Assembly: GCA_030681475.1 (NCBI GenBank)
Contig: JAUXWT010000058.1
Location: forward strand, 1 to 64,000
Length of the DNA stretch: 64,000 bases
Source: Bacteroidales bacterium
GTDB taxonomy: Bacteria > Bacteroidota > Bacteroidia > Bacteroidales > FEN-979
Direction: 5' to 3'
Each line of letters opens with the position of its first letter. Position 1 is the stretch's first letter. Both the position numbers and the translations under genes were made by a program. The notes under the pieces are model-generated. The model did not search any database. It had not been told where the DNA came from and saw nothing but the letters and a program-made list of their open reading frames with translations. Of this stretch, positions 41,650 to 54,322 are shown piece by piece.

Positions 41650-42825
41650 ATGAAATATAAGATCCCTGTTCTAACGTTAATCCTTTTATTCATCCTGCTT
41701 CCCGGTTTCAGCCAGAACCGGTCAATCACTTTTGTTGAAAAACCATGGTCAGAAATCCTCGCCCAGGCCAAAGCTCAAAATAAGATGATCTTTCTGGATG
41801 CATACACCACCTGGTGCGGGCCATGTAAATGGATGGCAGCCAACATGTTTACCAAAGATACCATCGCCGATTACTATAATGCTTCGTTTATCTGTGCCCA
41901 TTTCGACATGGAAAAAGGTGAGGGGATTAAACTGGCACAAACTTACCAGGTAAAAGCATATCCGACCCTGCTTTTTATCAATCAGGCGGGTGAGATGGTT
42001 CATAAGCGGGTAGGCACTCCGCAGAAAATACAGGACTACCTGGATATGGGAAACATTGCGCTTATACCGGGCGAAGGGTTCAACGACTACATGAAGAGGT
42101 TTCAGGAGGGCAACCGCGATCCGAAATTCATCATGAACTACATTGACCGCCTTCAGGGAGCAAACATGCCGGTAAACGAACCACTGCAACAATATTTTGC
42201 CTCGCAGAAGGAATCTGATTTGTTATCCCGGACGAATTGGGAGATGATATTCAAATATGTAACTGACACTGAATCAAATGTGTTCAACTATTTTTTCACC
42301 CACCGAAAGGAATATTCGAAGCGGTATTCCATTGATTCAGTGGATCTGAAAATCATTAACACTTTTGCTCAATTCCTGATTAGCCAGGCCAGAACACGCT
42401 CATTCACCGAGGCAAATTATACCCAGTTGAAACAAAAAATCAGGGATACGGGTTACGAGGGTGCGGAAAAGATACTTTTTCTGAGCGACATCAGCATTTA
42501 TCCCGGGGAGAAATTCTTTGAAACTACTTACGCCGACCTTGAAAAATATTATGCAAACGACTATTCCATGCTTGCCAATATAGCCTCATTTTATCTTAAA
42601 AACACAGAAGATAAGAGATACCTTGAAAAAGCAGCGTCATGGGCAAAAATGTCGATCGACCTGAAAAGCGGCACTGTGAATAATGACATTTATGCCAACC
42701 TGATGTTTAAACTGGGGAATAAGCCGGAGGCCATCAAATATGAACAAACTGCGATTGAACTTGCCATTAAGGAAAATGCTCCGACAAAAGAGTACGAAGA
42801 CAACCTGAAAAAGTTCATGGAATAA
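41650..42825 (+). CDS. Exported thioredoxin-fold protein
   Basis: This 391-residue protein has a signal peptide (about 1-21) and a thioredoxin-like domain (about 25-135) with the active-site motif WCGPC, Cys56 and Cys59. A helical C-terminal part (about 150-390) looks TPR-like, including YANLMFKLGNKPEAIKYEQTAIELA. It likely acts in the periplasm as an oxidoreductase with a protein-interaction arm. A cis-proline is in VKAYPTLLFI. No operon partner; the downstream gene is convergent. Confidence 0.88.
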   Translation: MKYKIPVLTLILLFILLPGFSQNRSITFVEKPWSEILAQAKAQNKMIFLDAYTTWCGPCKWMAANMFTKDTIADYYNASFICAHFDMEKGEGIKLAQTYQVKAYPTLLFINQAGEMVHKRVGTPQKIQDYLDMGNIALIPGEGFNDYMKRFQEGNRDPKFIMNYIDRLQGANMPVNEPLQQYFASQKESDLLSRTNWEMIFKYVTDTESNVFNYFFTHRKEYSKRYSIDSVDLKIINTFAQFLISQARTRSFTEANYTQLKQKIRDTGYEGAEKILFLSDISIYPGEKFFETTYADLEKYYANDYSMLANIASFYLKNTEDKRYLEKAASWAKMSIDLKSGTVNNDIYANLMFKLGNKPEAIKYEQTAIELAIKENAPTKEYEDNLKKFME

Positions 42826-42832
42826 AACACTC

Positions 42833-42864
42833 CTGTCACCCTGTCACCCTGTTACCCTGTCACC
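42833..42864. repeat. 8-bp tandem repeat, four copies
   Basis: CTGTCACC repeated four times (third copy CTGTTACC), in the 45-bp gap between two convergent genes. The complement contains the GTGAC core also found in the arrays at 58.2 and 61.1 kb. Confidence 0.85.
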
Positions 42865-42870
42865 CTTTCT

Positions 42871-43182
42871 TCACGCCTGAGCAGTCGGCATAGGAAAGTT
42901 ATAAGGGATATCGCCCTGAGTATCCTTGATCTCGCCATGCATAGCCTCGTACTTGGAAACATTTTCCTTCAATGCCTTATAAAGTCGTTTTGCATGCTGA
43001 GGGGTTAGAATAATCCGCGATTTTACCTTAGCCTTGGGAACTCCCGGCATCATCTTGACAAAATCAACAATGAATTCGGCAGGTGAATGGGTAATAACAG
43101 CAAGGTTTGAGTAGATACCTTCGCCAACTTCATCTGAAATCTCAATGTTGATCTGATTGAGTGGGTTATTTTTTTCTTGCAT
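42871..43182 (-). CDS. DUF3467 family protein
   Basis: A 103-residue protein behind rpoC. It has the family features NIEISDEVGEGIYSNLAVITHSPAEFIVDFVKMMPG and ARVKSRIILTPQHAKRLYKAL (here KAKVKSRIILTP). The function is not known; the fixed place behind rpoC in Bacteroidota suggests a link with transcription or simply co-expression. It follows rpoC by 13 bp. Confidence 0.9.
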   Translation of the reverse strand: MQEKNNPLNQINIEISDEVGEGIYSNLAVITHSPAEFIVDFVKMMPGVPKAKVKSRIILTPQHAKRLYKALKENVSKYEAMHGEIKDTQGDIPYNFPMPTAQA

Positions 43183-43195
43183 ATCGGTCTGTATT

Positions 43196-46100
43196 TTATT
43201 CTTCCTTGGAAGCCATCAGGATTTCATACTCCTCTTTGCTTCCAACGATTAAATTATCATATTCGCGTAAACCCGTTCCGGCAGGAATAAGGTGGCCTAC
43301 AATTACATTTTCCTTTAACCCCATCAGGTCGTCCTGACGGGCATTGATAGCAGCCTGGGTAAGCACTTTGGTCGTTTCCTGGAAGGAAGCGGCCGATATC
43401 CAGCTTTTGGTTTGCAAAGAGGCACGGGTAATTCCCTGAAGAATCTGGAAAGCGGTTGCGGGTTTAGCATCACGTGCATCAACCAGCTTCTTGTCTTTAC
43501 GCTTCAGCATGGATATTTCATCCCGGAGTTTACGGGCGCTGATAATCTGTCCGGATTTAAATATTGCGGAATCGCCCGGGTCTTCAATAACTTTTTTTCC
43601 ATAAATCCAGTCATTTTCCTCCTGAAAGTCGATCTTGTTGATCAATTCCCCTTCGAGGAAACGAGAGTCACCCGGGTCTTCAACTTCCACTTTACGCATC
43701 ATCTGGCGCACAATGGTCTCGAAATGCTTATCATTGATCTTCACACCCTGTAGACGGTAAACTTCCTGAATTTCATTGACAATGTATTCCTGGACCTTCA
43801 TCGGTCCTTTGATGGCGAGGATATCGCTGGGGGTCAAAGCACCGTCGGAAAGAGCAGTACCGGCCCTCACATAGTCATTTTCCTGTGCCAATATCTGTTT
43901 TGATGTTGGTACGAGGTAACGTTTTTCTTCGCCCGTCTTTGAGGTGATAATGACTTCACGGTTACCACGTTTCAGTTTTTTAGCAAATGAGACGACACCA
44001 TCAATTTCAGACACAACAGCCGGATCGGATGGATTACGCGCTTCAAACAGTTCGGTCACCCGGGGTAAACCTCCTGTGATGTCACCGGCTTTGCCAATGG
44101 CCCGCGGAATCTTAACAAGTATTTCACCTGCCTTGATCTTGGCGCCATCCTCGGTGTTGATGTGTGATCCAACCGGGATATCGTATGTTTTACTTACTTC
44201 TCCGGAGGCCGTTAGTATATTGATAGACGGATTTTTTGCCTTCTGGCGCGATTCGATAACGACCTTTTCATGGTAGCCCGTTTGCTCGTCCGATTCGACC
44301 CTGAAGGTTACGTTTTCTATAATATTTTCAAAGCTTACTTTACCGGGTACTTCTGAAAGAATAACGGCATTGTATGGATCCCAGTCGCTGATCAACTGAC
44401 CTTTATTAACCAAATCGCCATTATGAAAATAGAGTTTTGCGCCATATGGGATGTGGGCAGATGTCAAGGCAATTTTCGTTTTCTGGTCAATGATCCTCAT
44501 TTCGGCAGATCGACCGATGACAATTTCGAATTTTCCACCTGCCTCATTTGTATTTTCCACGGACCTCAACTCATCGATTTCGAGTATTCCGTCATATTTT
44601 GCGTCGATGCGTGATGCACTCGTGATATTCACACCGGCCACACCACCCACGTGGAATGTACGCAAGGTAAGCTGTGTGCCAGGCTCTCCAATACTCTGCG
44701 CTGCAATTACGCCAACAGCTTCACCACGCTGAACCATGCTTCCGGTGGCCAGGTTACGACCGTAACACTTGGCACATACACCCTTTTTTGATTCGCATGT
44801 GAGAACCGAACGGATTTCAATTCCTTCAAGTGGAGAATAATCAATGATCTGTGCACGTTCTTCGGTAATTTCACTTCCGGCCGTGACAATCAGTTCACCT
44901 GTTTGCGGATGATGAATATCATGAAGCGAAACACGGCCAAGGATCCGGTCGTACAACGATTCAACCACCTCTTCGGCTTTCTTTAATGCTGTGATAGTCA
45001 AACCACGCAGAGTTCCGCAATCTTCTTCAGCAATAATCACATCCTGTGACACATCAACCAAACGACGGGTAAGATAACCTGCATCAGCCGTTTTCAAAGC
45101 GGTATCTGCAAGGCCCTTGCGTGCGCCGTGGGTCGAGATAAAGTACTCCAACACCGACAATCCTTCCTTGAAATTCGAGAGAATCGGGTTTTCAATAATT
45201 TCACCGGCGCTTGATCCCGATTTTTGCGGTTTTGCCATCAAACCACGCATTCCGGAAAGCTGGCGTATCTGTTCTTTTGAACCACGGGCGCCCGAATCAA
45301 GCATCATATAAACAGAGTTAAATCCCTGTTTGTCATTGATCAACTGATTCATCAACGAAACCGTAAGTTGTGAGTTCGCATGTGTCCAGATATCGATAAT
45401 CTGGTTATAACGTTCATTGTTTGTGATGAAACCCATGTTGTAATTATTCACTACTTCATCCACCTCAGCCCGTGCATCGGCAACAAGCGAATCTTTGATC
45501 GCCGGTACAATAACATCATCAAGGTTGAATGACAAACCACCCTGAAATGCCATTTTAAATCCAAGATCCTTGATATCATCGAGGAACTTGGCGGTTTTCG
45601 CGGTACCGGTCTTTTTCAGGATCTGGCCGATGATGTCGCGCAACGATTTTTTGGTGAGCAGCGCATTGATATAACCATACTCCTCAGGCACGACCTGATT
45701 GAACAAGATACGACCTACAGTTGTTTCAATGATCTTGGTAATTTTTTTTCCGTTTTCATAAAACGAGTGCCTGACTTTAATAATGGCATGAAGATCAACC
45801 TTTTTTTCATTATAGGCGATGATCACTTCTTCGGGAGAATAGAAAATCATCCCCTCCCCTTTCACTTTCAGGGTTTCATCGCTTTTTTGTGCCTTAGTCA
45901 TATAATACAGGCCAAGAACCATGTCCTGAGAAGGTACGGTAACGGGAGCGCCGTTTGCAGGATTCAGGATGTTGTGCGACGCAAGCATCAGCAACTGGGC
46001 TTCAAGGATGGCAGCGTTTCCCAGGGGAACGTGGACTGCCATCTGGTCACCGTCAAAGTCGGCGTTAAATGCAGTACACACGAGTGGGTGCAGCTGGATC

Positions 46101-47479
46101 GCTTTGCCTTCGATAAGTTTCGGCTGGAATGCCTGAATTCCAAGGCGGTGAAGGGTTGGCGCCCGGTTAAGCATAACAGGGTGTCCTTTGAGAATATTTT
46201 CAAGAATATCCCATACGACAGGGTCTTTGCGGTCAACAATCTTTTTAGCCGATTTCACGGTTTTTACGATACCGCGCTCCAGCATTTTTCGAATAATAAA
46301 TGGCTTATAGAGTTCTGATGCCATCTCTTTTGGCAATCCGCATTCATTCAATTTTAATTCGGGACCGACAACGATGACCGAACGTCCGGAATAGTCGACA
46401 CGTTTTCCAAGAAGATTCTGACGGAACCTGCCCTGTTTTCCTTTCAAACTGTCAGACAATGATTTCAGCGCCCGGTTTGACTCGGTTTTAACTGCACTGG
46501 CTTTGCGTGAGTTATCGAATAGCGAATCAACTGCCTCCTGAAGCATACGCTTCTCGTTCCGGAGGATCACATCCGGCGCCTTGATCTCTATCAGCCTTTT
46601 CAGCCGGTTGTTACGGATAATGACCCGACGGTAGAGGTCATTCAAATCGGAGGTGGCGAAACGCCCTCCATCTAATGGCACCAAAGGCCGCAACTCAGGT
46701 GGGATCACAGGAACGACCTTTACGATCATCCATTCGGGACGGTTCTCCAATCGTTTATGGCCATCGCGGAAAGATTCAAACACCTGAAGGCGCTTCAGGG
46801 CTTCGGCTTTACGCTGTTGGGATGTTTCTGTATTGGCCTTTACACGCAGATCGTACGACTCCTTGTCCAGGTCGAGGCGGGCAAGCAAATCGCATAATGC
46901 ATCTGCGCCCATCCTGGCAACAAATTTATTCGGATCCGAATCATCCAGGTATTGATTTTCCTGCGGAAGTTTTTCAATAATGTCGAAATACTCCTCTTCG
47001 GATAAAAAATCGAGGTAATTGACTCCATCAGCCAGTTTTATTCCCGGGTTGATGACAACATATTTCTCATAATAGATGATTGCCTCAAGTTTCTTGGTGG
47101 GCAAACCCAGCAATGACCCGATCTTGTTCGGCAGCGAACGGAAAAACCAGATATGGGCGACAGGAACGACCAGTTGAATATGCCCCATTCGCTCTCGCCT
47201 TACCTTCTTTTCAGTCACCTCAACCCCGCAACGGTCACAAACAATGCCTTTATACCGAATGCGCTTGTATTTACCACAATGGCATTCCCAGTCTTTAACA
47301 GGACCAAAGATGCGTTCACAAAACAGCCCATCACGTTCAGGTTTGTAAGTCCTGTAATTGATGGTTTCAGGCTTTAAAACTTCGCCACTCGACATCTCGA
47401 GGATCTTTTCAGGCGAAGCAAGACTAATGGTAATCTTTGAAAAGCTGCTGGTTACCTGTCCCTCTTTTCTGTAAGCCAT
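43196..47479 (-). CDS. rpoC: RNA polymerase subunit beta'
   Basis: The 1427-residue largest RNA polymerase subunit. The N-terminal zinc ribbon has [20 protein letters not shown], and the catalytic magnesium site [12 protein letters not shown] lies at about residues 471-482. The bridge-helix and trigger-loop regions follow ([32 protein letters not shown]). A second zinc site reads [13 protein letters not shown]. Full length and intact. It follows rpoB by 74 bp in the same operon. Confidence 0.99.
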   Translation of the reverse strand: MAYRKEGQVTSSFSKITISLASPEKILEMSSGEVLKPETINYRTYKPERDGLFCERIFGPVKDWECHCGKYKRIRYKGIVCDRCGVEVTEKKVRRERMGHIQLVVPVAHIWFFRSLPNKIGSLLGLPTKKLEAIIYYEKYVVINPGIKLADGVNYLDFLSEEEYFDIIEKLPQENQYLDDSDPNKFVARMGADALCDLLARLDLDKESYDLRVKANTETSQQRKAEALKRLQVFESFRDGHKRLENRPEWMIVKVVPVIPPELRPLVPLDGGRFATSDLNDLYRRVIIRNNRLKRLIEIKAPDVILRNEKRMLQEAVDSLFDNSRKASAVKTESNRALKSLSDSLKGKQGRFRQNLLGKRVDYSGRSVIVVGPELKLNECGLPKEMASELYKPFIIRKMLERGIVKTVKSAKKIVDRKDPVVWDILENILKGHPVMLNRAPTLHRLGIQAFQPKLIEGKAIQLHPLVCTAFNADFDGDQMAVHVPLGNAAILEAQLLMLASHNILNPANGAPVTVPSQDMVLGLYYMTKAQKSDETLKVKGEGMIFYSPEEVIIAYNEKKVDLHAIIKVRHSFYENGKKITKIIETTVGRILFNQVVPEEYGYINALLTKKSLRDIIGQILKKTGTAKTAKFLDDIKDLGFKMAFQGGLSFNLDDVIVPAIKDSLVADARAEVDEVVNNYNMGFITNNERYNQIIDIWTHANSQLTVSLMNQLINDKQGFNSVYMMLDSGARGSKEQIRQLSGMRGLMAKPQKSGSSAGEIIENPILSNFKEGLSVLEYFISTHGARKGLADTALKTADAGYLTRRLVDVSQDVIIAEEDCGTLRGLTITALKKAEEVVESLYDRILGRVSLHDIHHPQTGELIVTAGSEITEERAQIIDYSPLEGIEIRSVLTCESKKGVCAKCYGRNLATGSMVQRGEAVGVIAAQSIGEPGTQLTLRTFHVGGVAGVNITSASRIDAKYDGILEIDELRSVENTNEAGGKFEIVIGRSAEMRIIDQKTKIALTSAHIPYGAKLYFHNGDLVNKGQLISDWDPYNAVILSEVPGKVSFENIIENVTFRVESDEQTGYHEKVVIESRQKAKNPSINILTASGEVSKTYDIPVGSHINTEDGAKIKAGEILVKIPRAIGKAGDITGGLPRVTELFEARNPSDPAVVSEIDGVVSFAKKLKRGNREVIITSKTGEEKRYLVPTSKQILAQENDYVRAGTALSDGALTPSDILAIKGPMKVQEYIVNEIQEVYRLQGVKINDKHFETIVRQMMRKVEVEDPGDSRFLEGELINKIDFQEENDWIYGKKVIEDPGDSAIFKSGQIISARKLRDEISMLKRKDKKLVDARDAKPATAFQILQGITRASLQTKSWISAASFQETTKVLTQAAINARQDDLMGLKENVIVGHLIPAGTGLREYDNLIVGSKEEYEILMASKEE

Positions 47480-47553
47480 ATTATTTTATCTTTCTTTTGA
47501 AATCCAAAAACAGAAAATTCACGATAATTAGCGGCGATAAATCGCCTGGTCCA

Positions 47554-50500
47554 TTAATCAAAGGTGAGGCTTAAGCCAAGGCCACGCAACTCATGAACCA
47601 AAACGTTGAATGATTCAGGAATACCTGGTGTTGGCATAGATTCACCTTTAACAATGGTTTCATAGGCCTTGGCGCGACCGATCACATCATCAGATTTAAC
47701 GGTCTGAATTTCAAGAAGTATATTGGCAGCGCCAAATGCTTCAAGCGCCCAGACTTCCATTTCCCCAAAGCGCTGGCCTCCGAACTGAGCTTTCCCGCCC
47801 AGCGGCTGCTGTGTAATAAGCGAATAAGGTCCAATGGAACGTGCATGCATTTTATCATCAACCATGTGATGCAATTTCAGCATATAAATGTATCCGACGG
47901 TAGTCGGCTGATCAAACCGCTCTCCCGATAAACCATCATGGAGATAGACTTTTCCGTTTCTTGGCAACCCGGCCTGATCAAGATACTCATTGATCTGATC
48001 AATGGTCGCTCCGTCGAAGATCGGTGTGTTGAAACGCAGGCCGAGTTTTTTCCCGGCCCATCCAAGTATCGTTTCGTAGATCTGGCCAAGGTTCATACGT
48101 GATGGAACACCAAGTGGGTTTAACACCACATCAACCGGGGTGCCATCGATCAGGAACGGCATATCCTCTTCGCGCTGGATACGGGCAACGATGCCTTTGT
48201 TTCCATGGCGACCGGCCATCTTATCTCCAACCTTTAATTTACGTTTCTTGGCAATATAGACTTTCGCCATTTGCACAATACCGGCGGGCAGATCATCACC
48301 AACTACCGCGACAAACTTTTTCCGGTTATGAATGCCCAGAATCTCCTTATACTTGATGATGAAATTGTTGATGAGGGTTTTGATCAGGTCATTCTTCTCC
48401 TTGTCAGTCGTCCATTTGTTCGGGTTGACATTCAGATAGTCGATGTCCATCAAACTTTTTGTATGGAACTTGGATCCTTTGGCAATGATCTCTTGTTTGA
48501 AATTATTAAAAACCCCCTGTGACACCTTACCACTAACCAGGACATTGAGCTTTTCAACGAGCTTGACCCTGAGTTTGTCAACTTCCTTCACATAATCATC
48601 GTCAAGTTTTTTGATATCATCTTTTTCGCGGGCCTTGGCCTTACGGTCTTTGACGATCCTGGAAAAGAGTTTCTTATTAATAACGACACCCTTCATGGAC
48701 GGAGGCGCCTTAAGAGAGGCATCTTTAACGTCGCCGGCTTTGTCGCCAAAAATGGCACGCAGCAATTTTTCTTCCGGAGTGGGATCACTCTCCCCCTTGG
48801 GGGTGATCTTTCCAATGAGTATATCGCCTTCGCTGACTTCGGCGCCAATACGGATCAATCCGTTTTCGTCAAGATCCTTTGTCGCTTCAGCGCTGACATT
48901 TGGGATATCGTTTGTCAGTTCTTCAACACCACGTTTGGTATCGCGAACTTCGAGTGTAAATTCTTCAATGTGGATAGATGTAAAAATATCCTCCTTTAGC
49001 ACCTTTTCAGAGATAACAATGGCGTCTTCAAAATTATAGCCTTTCCAGGGCATGAATGCAACCATGAGGTTACGACCCAACGCAAGCGACCCATCCTTAG
49101 TTGCATAACCTTCACACAGAACCTGGCCACGGGTAACTTTATCCCCTTTTCTGACGATCGGGCGAAGATTAACACAAGTATTCTGGTTTGTCCTTGAAAA
49201 TTTAGTCAGGGTATATCGTTTCGAATCGTCTTCAAAGCTGACGAGCCGTTCTTTTTCATCCCGGATATATTTGATCACGATCTCATTTGCATCAACATAC
49301 TCTACAACACCTTCACCTTCGGCGTTGATCAGTACACGGGAATCCTGGGCAACATCATCTTCAATGCCGGTGCCTACCAACGCTGCTTCCGGGTTTAACA
49401 ATGGGACAGCCTGGCGCATCATGTTTGAACCCATAAGGGCCCGGTTTGCATCGTCATGTTCCAGGAAAGGAATCAGGGATGCTGCAATAGAGGCAATCTG
49501 ATTAGGGGCTATATCGACAAGGTCAACTTTATGCTTTTCAATAACCGGATAATCTGCCAGATAACGGACTTTAACCCGCTCTTCACTGAAGTTTCCCTTC
49601 TCATCCATGGGCGTGGTCGCCTGTCCGATGATTTTATGTTCTTCCTCCTCGGCGGTCAGATATGTAGGCTTTTCTTCAAGCGTAACCCTGCTGTTGACCA
49701 CCTTATGATACGGCGTTTCGATAAAACCAAGTTTGTCTATTTTCGCGTAAACGCAGAGTGACGAAATCAATCCAATGTTAGGGCCTTCTGGTGTTTCGAT
49801 CGTACATAACCTACCATAGTGGGTATAATGCACATCTCGAACTTCAAAGCCAGCCCGTTCACGGGAAAGACCACCGGGACCGAGGGCAGAGATACGACGT
49901 TTGTGCGTAAGCTCCGACAAAGGGTTGGTTTGGTCCATAAACTGTGAAAGCTGGTTGGTGCCAAAAAAGGTATTTATGACAGAGGATAAAGTTTTTGCAT
50001 TGATCAGGTCCATCGGGGTAAACACCTCATTGTCCCTCACATTCATACGTTCCCTGATGGTGCGGGCCATCCGGGAAAGTCCTACGCCGAACTGGTTGAA
50101 TAACTGTTCGCCAACCGTGCGGACACGACGGTTACTCAAGTGGTCAATATCATCAACTTCTGCTTTCGCATTGACAAGTTCGATCAGGTATTTTATGATG
50201 GAGATAATATCTTCCTTGGTCAAAACCTTTGTTTCGACCGGGGTTGAAAGGCTAAGTTTCCTGTTGATCCGGTATCTTCCCACATCACCGAGATCATACC
50301 GCTTATCGGAAAAGAATAATTTTTCAATGATCCCGCGCGCGGTTTCTTCATCGGGAGGCTCGGCGTTACGCAACTGTCTGTAGATAAACTCGACAGCCTC
50401 CTTTTCAGAATTCGCTGGGTCTTTTTGCAGTGTGTTGAATATGATCGAGTAGTCGGTGGCAAGCGCCTCTTCCCGGTGAACCAGGATTGCCTTGATGCCG

Positions 50501-51360
50501 GCGTCGAGTATTTGATCAATATGGTCGTTTTCGAGGATAGTCTCTCTTTCGATGATAACCTCAGTGCGTTCGATGGAAACTACTTCGCCGGTATCTTCAT
50601 CAACAAAATCCTCAATCCATGCACGAACAACACGAGCTGCCAATTTTGAACCGATAACCCGTTTGAGGGCAGTCCGGCTCACTTTGATTTCCTGTGCCAG
50701 TCCGAAAATCTCCAGTATGTCTTTATCGGTTTCAAATCCGATGGCGCGGAGCAATGTTGTTACCGGCAACTTTTTCTTCCGGTCAATGTAAGCATACATC
50801 ACATTGTTAATATCGGTCGTGAATTCTATCCAGGAACCTTTAAAGGGGATAATCCGGGCAGAATACAACTGGGAACCGTTTGCATGATAACTGGTACTGA
50901 AGAACACCCCGGGTGATCGGTGCAGTTGAGAAACAACAACCCTTTCAGCCCCATTGACAACGAAAGTGCCACGTGGCGTCATGTAGGGGATCATCCCAAG
51001 ATAGACATCCTGGATGATTGTTTCAAAATCCTCATGTTCCGGATCGGTACAATAAAGTTTCAGCTTGGCTTTTAAAGGAACGCTGTACGTCAGGCCCCGT
51101 TCGATACACTCTTCGATGGAATATCGCGGTGGGTCGATGAAATAATCCAGAAATTCGAGCACAAAATTATTCCGTGCGTCGGATATCGGAAAATTTTCAG
51201 TAAAAACCTTGTACAACCCTTCATTGACCCTGTTCTCAGGATTCGTTTCCAGTTGGAAAAAATCCTGAAATGATTTTACCTGAATGTCAAGAAAATCAGG
51301 ATACTCAGCTTTGATCTTAACTGATCCGAAACTAATTCTTTCTGTTTTTTTTGAAGCCAA
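47554..51360 (-). CDS. rpoB: RNA polymerase subunit beta
   Basis: The 1268-residue beta subunit. The rifampicin-binding region has [40 protein letters not shown], with no apparent resistance change. Other landmarks are [13 protein letters not shown] and the C-terminal [25 protein letters not shown]. Length fits Bacteroidota. The leader to rplL holds two hairpins that may tune its expression relative to ribosomal proteins. Confidence 0.99.
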   Translation of the reverse strand: MASKKTERISFGSVKIKAEYPDFLDIQVKSFQDFFQLETNPENRVNEGLYKVFTENFPISDARNNFVLEFLDYFIDPPRYSIEECIERGLTYSVPLKAKLKLYCTDPEHEDFETIIQDVYLGMIPYMTPRGTFVVNGAERVVVSQLHRSPGVFFSTSYHANGSQLYSARIIPFKGSWIEFTTDINNVMYAYIDRKKKLPVTTLLRAIGFETDKDILEIFGLAQEIKVSRTALKRVIGSKLAARVVRAWIEDFVDEDTGEVVSIERTEVIIERETILENDHIDQILDAGIKAILVHREEALATDYSIIFNTLQKDPANSEKEAVEFIYRQLRNAEPPDEETARGIIEKLFFSDKRYDLGDVGRYRINRKLSLSTPVETKVLTKEDIISIIKYLIELVNAKAEVDDIDHLSNRRVRTVGEQLFNQFGVGLSRMARTIRERMNVRDNEVFTPMDLINAKTLSSVINTFFGTNQLSQFMDQTNPLSELTHKRRISALGPGGLSRERAGFEVRDVHYTHYGRLCTIETPEGPNIGLISSLCVYAKIDKLGFIETPYHKVVNSRVTLEEKPTYLTAEEEEHKIIGQATTPMDEKGNFSEERVKVRYLADYPVIEKHKVDLVDIAPNQIASIAASLIPFLEHDDANRALMGSNMMRQAVPLLNPEAALVGTGIEDDVAQDSRVLINAEGEGVVEYVDANEIVIKYIRDEKERLVSFEDDSKRYTLTKFSRTNQNTCVNLRPIVRKGDKVTRGQVLCEGYATKDGSLALGRNLMVAFMPWKGYNFEDAIVISEKVLKEDIFTSIHIEEFTLEVRDTKRGVEELTNDIPNVSAEATKDLDENGLIRIGAEVSEGDILIGKITPKGESDPTPEEKLLRAIFGDKAGDVKDASLKAPPSMKGVVINKKLFSRIVKDRKAKAREKDDIKKLDDDYVKEVDKLRVKLVEKLNVLVSGKVSQGVFNNFKQEIIAKGSKFHTKSLMDIDYLNVNPNKWTTDKEKNDLIKTLINNFIIKYKEILGIHNRKKFVAVVGDDLPAGIVQMAKVYIAKKRKLKVGDKMAGRHGNKGIVARIQREEDMPFLIDGTPVDVVLNPLGVPSRMNLGQIYETILGWAGKKLGLRFNTPIFDGATIDQINEYLDQAGLPRNGKVYLHDGLSGERFDQPTTVGYIYMLKLHHMVDDKMHARSIGPYSLITQQPLGGKAQFGGQRFGEMEVWALEAFGAANILLEIQTVKSDDVIGRAKAYETIVKGESMPTPGIPESFNVLVHELRGLGLSLTFD

Positions 51361-51375
51361 GGTCGGTATATTTAA

Positions 51376-51392
51376 TTCCTGCCAGGCAGGAA
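51376..51392. repeat. 17-bp palindrome in the rpoB leader
   Basis: TTCCTGCC, a central A and its complement, about 16 bp before the rpoB ATG. It could hide or expose the ribosome binding region of rpoB, which otherwise has no clear Shine-Dalgarno. Confidence 0.6.
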
Positions 51393-51420
51393 GGTTTGAA
51401 ATTAAAATTTATAAATAAAC

Positions 51421-51452
51421 CATAGACCCCTTCACATTGGAAGAGATCTATG
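51421..51452 (-). promoter_or_regulatory. Attenuator-like hairpin between rplL and rpoB
   Basis: In the minus-strand transcript CATAGATCTCTTC pairs with GAAGGGGTCTATG over 13 bp including two G-U pairs, with a 6-nt loop. It is followed by a loose U-rich stretch and not by a full U-run. Position between rplL and rpoB corresponds to the partial terminator known in E. coli, where most transcripts stop before the polymerase genes. Function here is inferred. Confidence 0.55.
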
Positions 51453-51480
51453 ATTTTATTAAGGTATAAGAAACGATCTC

Positions 51481-51858
51481 TTACTTAATTTCAACCTCTG
51501 CACCAGCCTCTGTTAATTGAATCATTAAAGCGTTAGCTTCGTCTTTTGAAACACCTTCCTTAATAGCTTTAGGTGCAGCATCAACTAATTCCTTTGCCTC
51601 TTTCAGGCCAAGGCTTGTAAGCTCCTTTACTAATTTAACAACGGCTAATTTTGCCTGTCCAGCCGATTTTAGAACCACATCAAATGTACTCTTTTCTTCA
51701 GCTTCGGGTGCGGCGGACGATGCGGGGCCTGCTGCTACAGCTACTGCTGCTGCTGCCGGTTCAATACCATACTCATCCTTCAGGATCTTTGATAATTCGT
51801 TTACCTCTTTAACTGTCAAATTAACTAATTGTTCTGCAAAAGCTTTTAAATCTGCCAT
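51481..51858 (-). CDS. rplL: Ribosomal protein L7/L12
   Basis: A 125-residue stalk protein that recruits translation GTPases. N-terminal dimerisation domain ([21 protein letters not shown]), an Ala-rich hinge ([16 protein letters not shown]) and the C-terminal factor-binding domain ([27 protein letters not shown]) are all present. It follows rplJ by 72 bp. Confidence 0.98.
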   Translation of the reverse strand: MADLKAFAEQLVNLTVKEVNELSKILKDEYGIEPAAAAVAVAAGPASSAAPEAEEKSTFDVVLKSAGQAKLAVVKLVKELTSLGLKEAKELVDAAPKAIKEGVSKDEANALMIQLTEAGAEVEIK

Positions 51859-51930
51859 TTTTGTTACTATTTGTGTTCCTGTTTGTCGGAACGGTTATTA
51901 CTAAAATTACTTTCTCGTTAAAAATATCTG

Positions 51931-52452
51931 TTATTCCGGTTTTTCTGACAGTGTCTTCACAATGCCTGAAAGTTTGTTTCCGCCCGACTGTAAAGCCGAA
52001 AGAACATTCTTTGCCGGGGATTGCAAAAGGCCGATCAGATCGCCAATCAGTTCAAACTTCGACTTAATGTTGATTAAAGTTTCCAATTGATTGTCGCCAA
52101 GATAGATACATTCCTCTACATAAGCGCCTTTCAGGCTGGGTTTTAAAGCAGCTTTGCGAAATTCTTTGATCAATTTTGCCGGATCATTGGCCGCCTCCGA
52201 AAACATAATGGAGGTTGGACCTGTCAGTATCGGGTAAAACTCCTCAAAGGACTTACCTGAACGTTCCATTGCCTTTTGTAACAAAGTATTTTTAACTACC
52301 CTCATCTGCACATTCCGCTTGAAGCAGGTTCTTCTAAGCCTGCTTGTCGTTGCCGCGTTCAGGGTCGAAGCATCAGTCAGGTAAAAGGAGTTGGCTCCTT
52401 TCAACTGCTCTGCCAGGGTATCAATAAATTGATTTTTCTCTTTCTTTTTCAT
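51931..52452 (-). CDS. rplJ: Ribosomal protein L10
   Basis: A 173-residue protein that anchors L7/L12 dimers to 23S rRNA at the stalk base. N-terminal RNA-binding domain with FYLTDASTLNAATTSRLRR and VVKNTLLQKAME, then the helical tail binding L7/L12. Only 26 bp separate it from rplA, so no room exists for a separate long L10 leader. Confidence 0.97.
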   Translation of the reverse strand: MKKKEKNQFIDTLAEQLKGANSFYLTDASTLNAATTSRLRRTCFKRNVQMRVVKNTLLQKAMERSGKSFEEFYPILTGPTSIMFSEAANDPAKLIKEFRKAALKPSLKGAYVEECIYLGDNQLETLINIKSKFELIGDLIGLLQSPAKNVLSALQSGGNKLSGIVKTLSEKPE

Positions 52453-52478
52453 GATAATTTTCTCTCAGATTTCTGCAG

Positions 52479-53174
52479 TTAAGCGGTAATCGATTTTGGA
52501 TCCACCGGAACGCTCGGGCTCATGGTACTCGACATGTAAATGCTTTTAACATAAGTGCCTTTTGCCGATGATGGTTTCAGTTTGACGATCGTGTTGATAA
52601 GCTCCCTGGCATTATCCACAATTTTATCTCCGTCAAAAGAAACCTTCGCCACAGATGCATGAATGATACCAAACTTATCGACCTTAAAATCAATTTTACC
52701 TGCTTTGACTTCACTTACGGCCTTTCCAACTTCCATGGTAACAGTCCCCGTTTTAGGGTTGGGCATCAATCCCCGTGGTCCGAGGATTCGTCCAAGTGCA
52801 CCAACCTTGGCCATAACACTGGGCATGGTAATGATAACATCCACATCTGTCCAACCGCCTTTGATTTTTTCAACATATTCATCCAGTCCTACAAAATCAG
52901 CGCCTGCCTGCATGGCCTCTTCCTCCTTATCGGGAGTGCAAAGAACAAGCACGCGGGTTGTTTTGCCTGTACCGTGGGGAAGCGTCACGATACCGCGGAC
53001 CATTTGGTTGGCTTTCCGGGGATCAACCCCCAGACGAACGTCAATATCAACGGATGAGTCAAATTTTGTATTGCTGATCTCTTTTACAAGTGCAGCAGCA
53101 TCCGCCAACGAATAAACGGTATTCTTGTCGATCTTCGACAAGGCAACCTTCCTCTTTTTTGTCAGCTTTATCAT
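52479..53174 (-). CDS. rplA: Ribosomal protein L1
   Basis: A 231-residue 23S rRNA-binding protein of the L1 stalk, which helps release the deacylated tRNA; in many bacteria it also represses its own operon. Motifs include [38 protein letters not shown] and the C-terminal [16 protein letters not shown]. Confidence 0.98.
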   Translation of the reverse strand: MIKLTKKRKVALSKIDKNTVYSLADAAALVKEISNTKFDSSVDIDVRLGVDPRKANQMVRGIVTLPHGTGKTTRVLVLCTPDKEEEAMQAGADFVGLDEYVEKIKGGWTDVDVIITMPSVMAKVGALGRILGPRGLMPNPKTGTVTMEVGKAVSEVKAGKIDFKVDKFGIIHASVAKVSFDGDKIVDNARELINTIVKLKPSSAKGTYVKSIYMSSTMSPSVPVDPKSITA

Positions 53175-53232
53175 TTTATTATATTTATATTGTTGTTAAT
53201 GAGGTCTTTTAAACAACGTGTTGTTTCTAATT

Positions 53233-53676
53233 TTAACGTTTAAATGGTGGGGTTCCCGTAACGGTAATTCCCATGCTTCGGGCAGTTCCCGCGACCATTT
53301 TTGCGGCTGATTCCAGCGTGAACGCATTCAGGTCGGGCATTTTATCTTCGGCGATCTTCTGTACCTGCTCCCATGAAACAGTAGCAACTTTATTTCGGTT
53401 TGGTTCCGGCGATCCTTTCTGGAGTTTCGAAACCTCCATCAACTGAACGGCAACAGGTGGGGTCTTGACAATAAAGTCAAAAGATTTGTCTCTGTAAACT
53501 GTAATGATAACAGGAATGACTTTCCCTGCCTTGTCCTGGGTACGGGCATTGAACTGTTTGCAAAACTCCATGATATTCACACCCTTTGCGCCCAAGGCAG
53601 GTCCAATAGGGGGAGATGGGTTTGCCGCTGCACCCTTGATCTGTAACTTGATTATTCCACTAACTTCTTTTGCCAT
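53233..53676 (-). CDS. rplK: Ribosomal protein L11
   Basis: A 147-residue protein of the GTPase-associated centre. [36 protein letters not shown] is the typical thiostrepton-region N-terminal domain, and [11 protein letters not shown] closes the RNA-binding C-terminal domain. Confidence 0.98.
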   Translation of the reverse strand: MAKEVSGIIKLQIKGAAANPSPPIGPALGAKGVNIMEFCKQFNARTQDKAGKVIPVIITVYRDKSFDFIVKTPPVAVQLMEVSKLQKGSPEPNRNKVATVSWEQVQKIAEDKMPDLNAFTLESAAKMVAGTARSMGITVTGTPPFKR

Positions 53677-53717
53677 TTTACTAATTGTTTAGATAAAGGT
53701 GCACTTTGGTGCGCCTT

Positions 53718-54260
53718 CTACTCTTTTTGAACTTGCATAAAACTTAATTCGAGTGGGGTCTTTCGTCCAAAGATCTTGACCATCACCTTCAGTTTTTTCT
53801 TTTCTTCGTTGATCTCTTCAATTACTCCGCTGAAACTGTTAAAAGGTCCATCGACCACCGTAACTGTTTCACCAATAATAAAAGGGATATTTACCTCTTC
53901 ACCCTGCTCTGATAATTCGTCAAATTTTCCAAGAATGCGTTTAACTTCAGATGGACGAAGCGGATGAGCTTCTCCTTTGGCTCCCAAGAATCCGAGTACA
54001 CCGGGGATGTTCCTGATGATATGGGGCACCTCGCCAACAAGCGTGGCTTCAATTAAAACGTAACCGGGAAAGTAGTTCCGCTCTTTGCTCACTTTCTTTC
54101 CGTTCCTGATCAGATAGACCTTCTCGGTAGGAATAAGCACCTGTGAAATATAATCTCCGAGATGATGGTTAACAATTTCATTTTCAAGATATTGTTTAAC
54201 CTTCTTCTCATTTCCGGAGATAGCCCTCACTACGTACCATTTTTTGGTTACTTCAGTCAT
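53718..54260 (-). CDS. nusG: Transcription antitermination factor NusG
   Basis: A 180-residue elongation factor. The NGN domain starts KKWYVVRAISGNEKKVKQYLE and contains the RNERNYFPGYVLIEA type motif (here KERNYFPGYVLIEA). The KOW domain is at about 125-160 (GETVTVVDGPFNSFSGVIEEI). It links RNA polymerase with Rho or the ribosome. Confidence 0.98.
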   Translation of the reverse strand: MTEVTKKWYVVRAISGNEKKVKQYLENEIVNHHLGDYISQVLIPTEKVYLIRNGKKVSKERNYFPGYVLIEATLVGEVPHIIRNIPGVLGFLGAKGEAHPLRPSEVKRILGKFDELSEQGEEVNIPFIIGETVTVVDGPFNSFSGVIEEINEEKKKLKVMVKIFGRKTPLELSFMQVQKE

Positions 54261-54322
54261 GCTGATGATGAGATTGATATCCGATTCAATTGTTTTACCT
54301 GAGATAGATGAGTTCTCTGATG

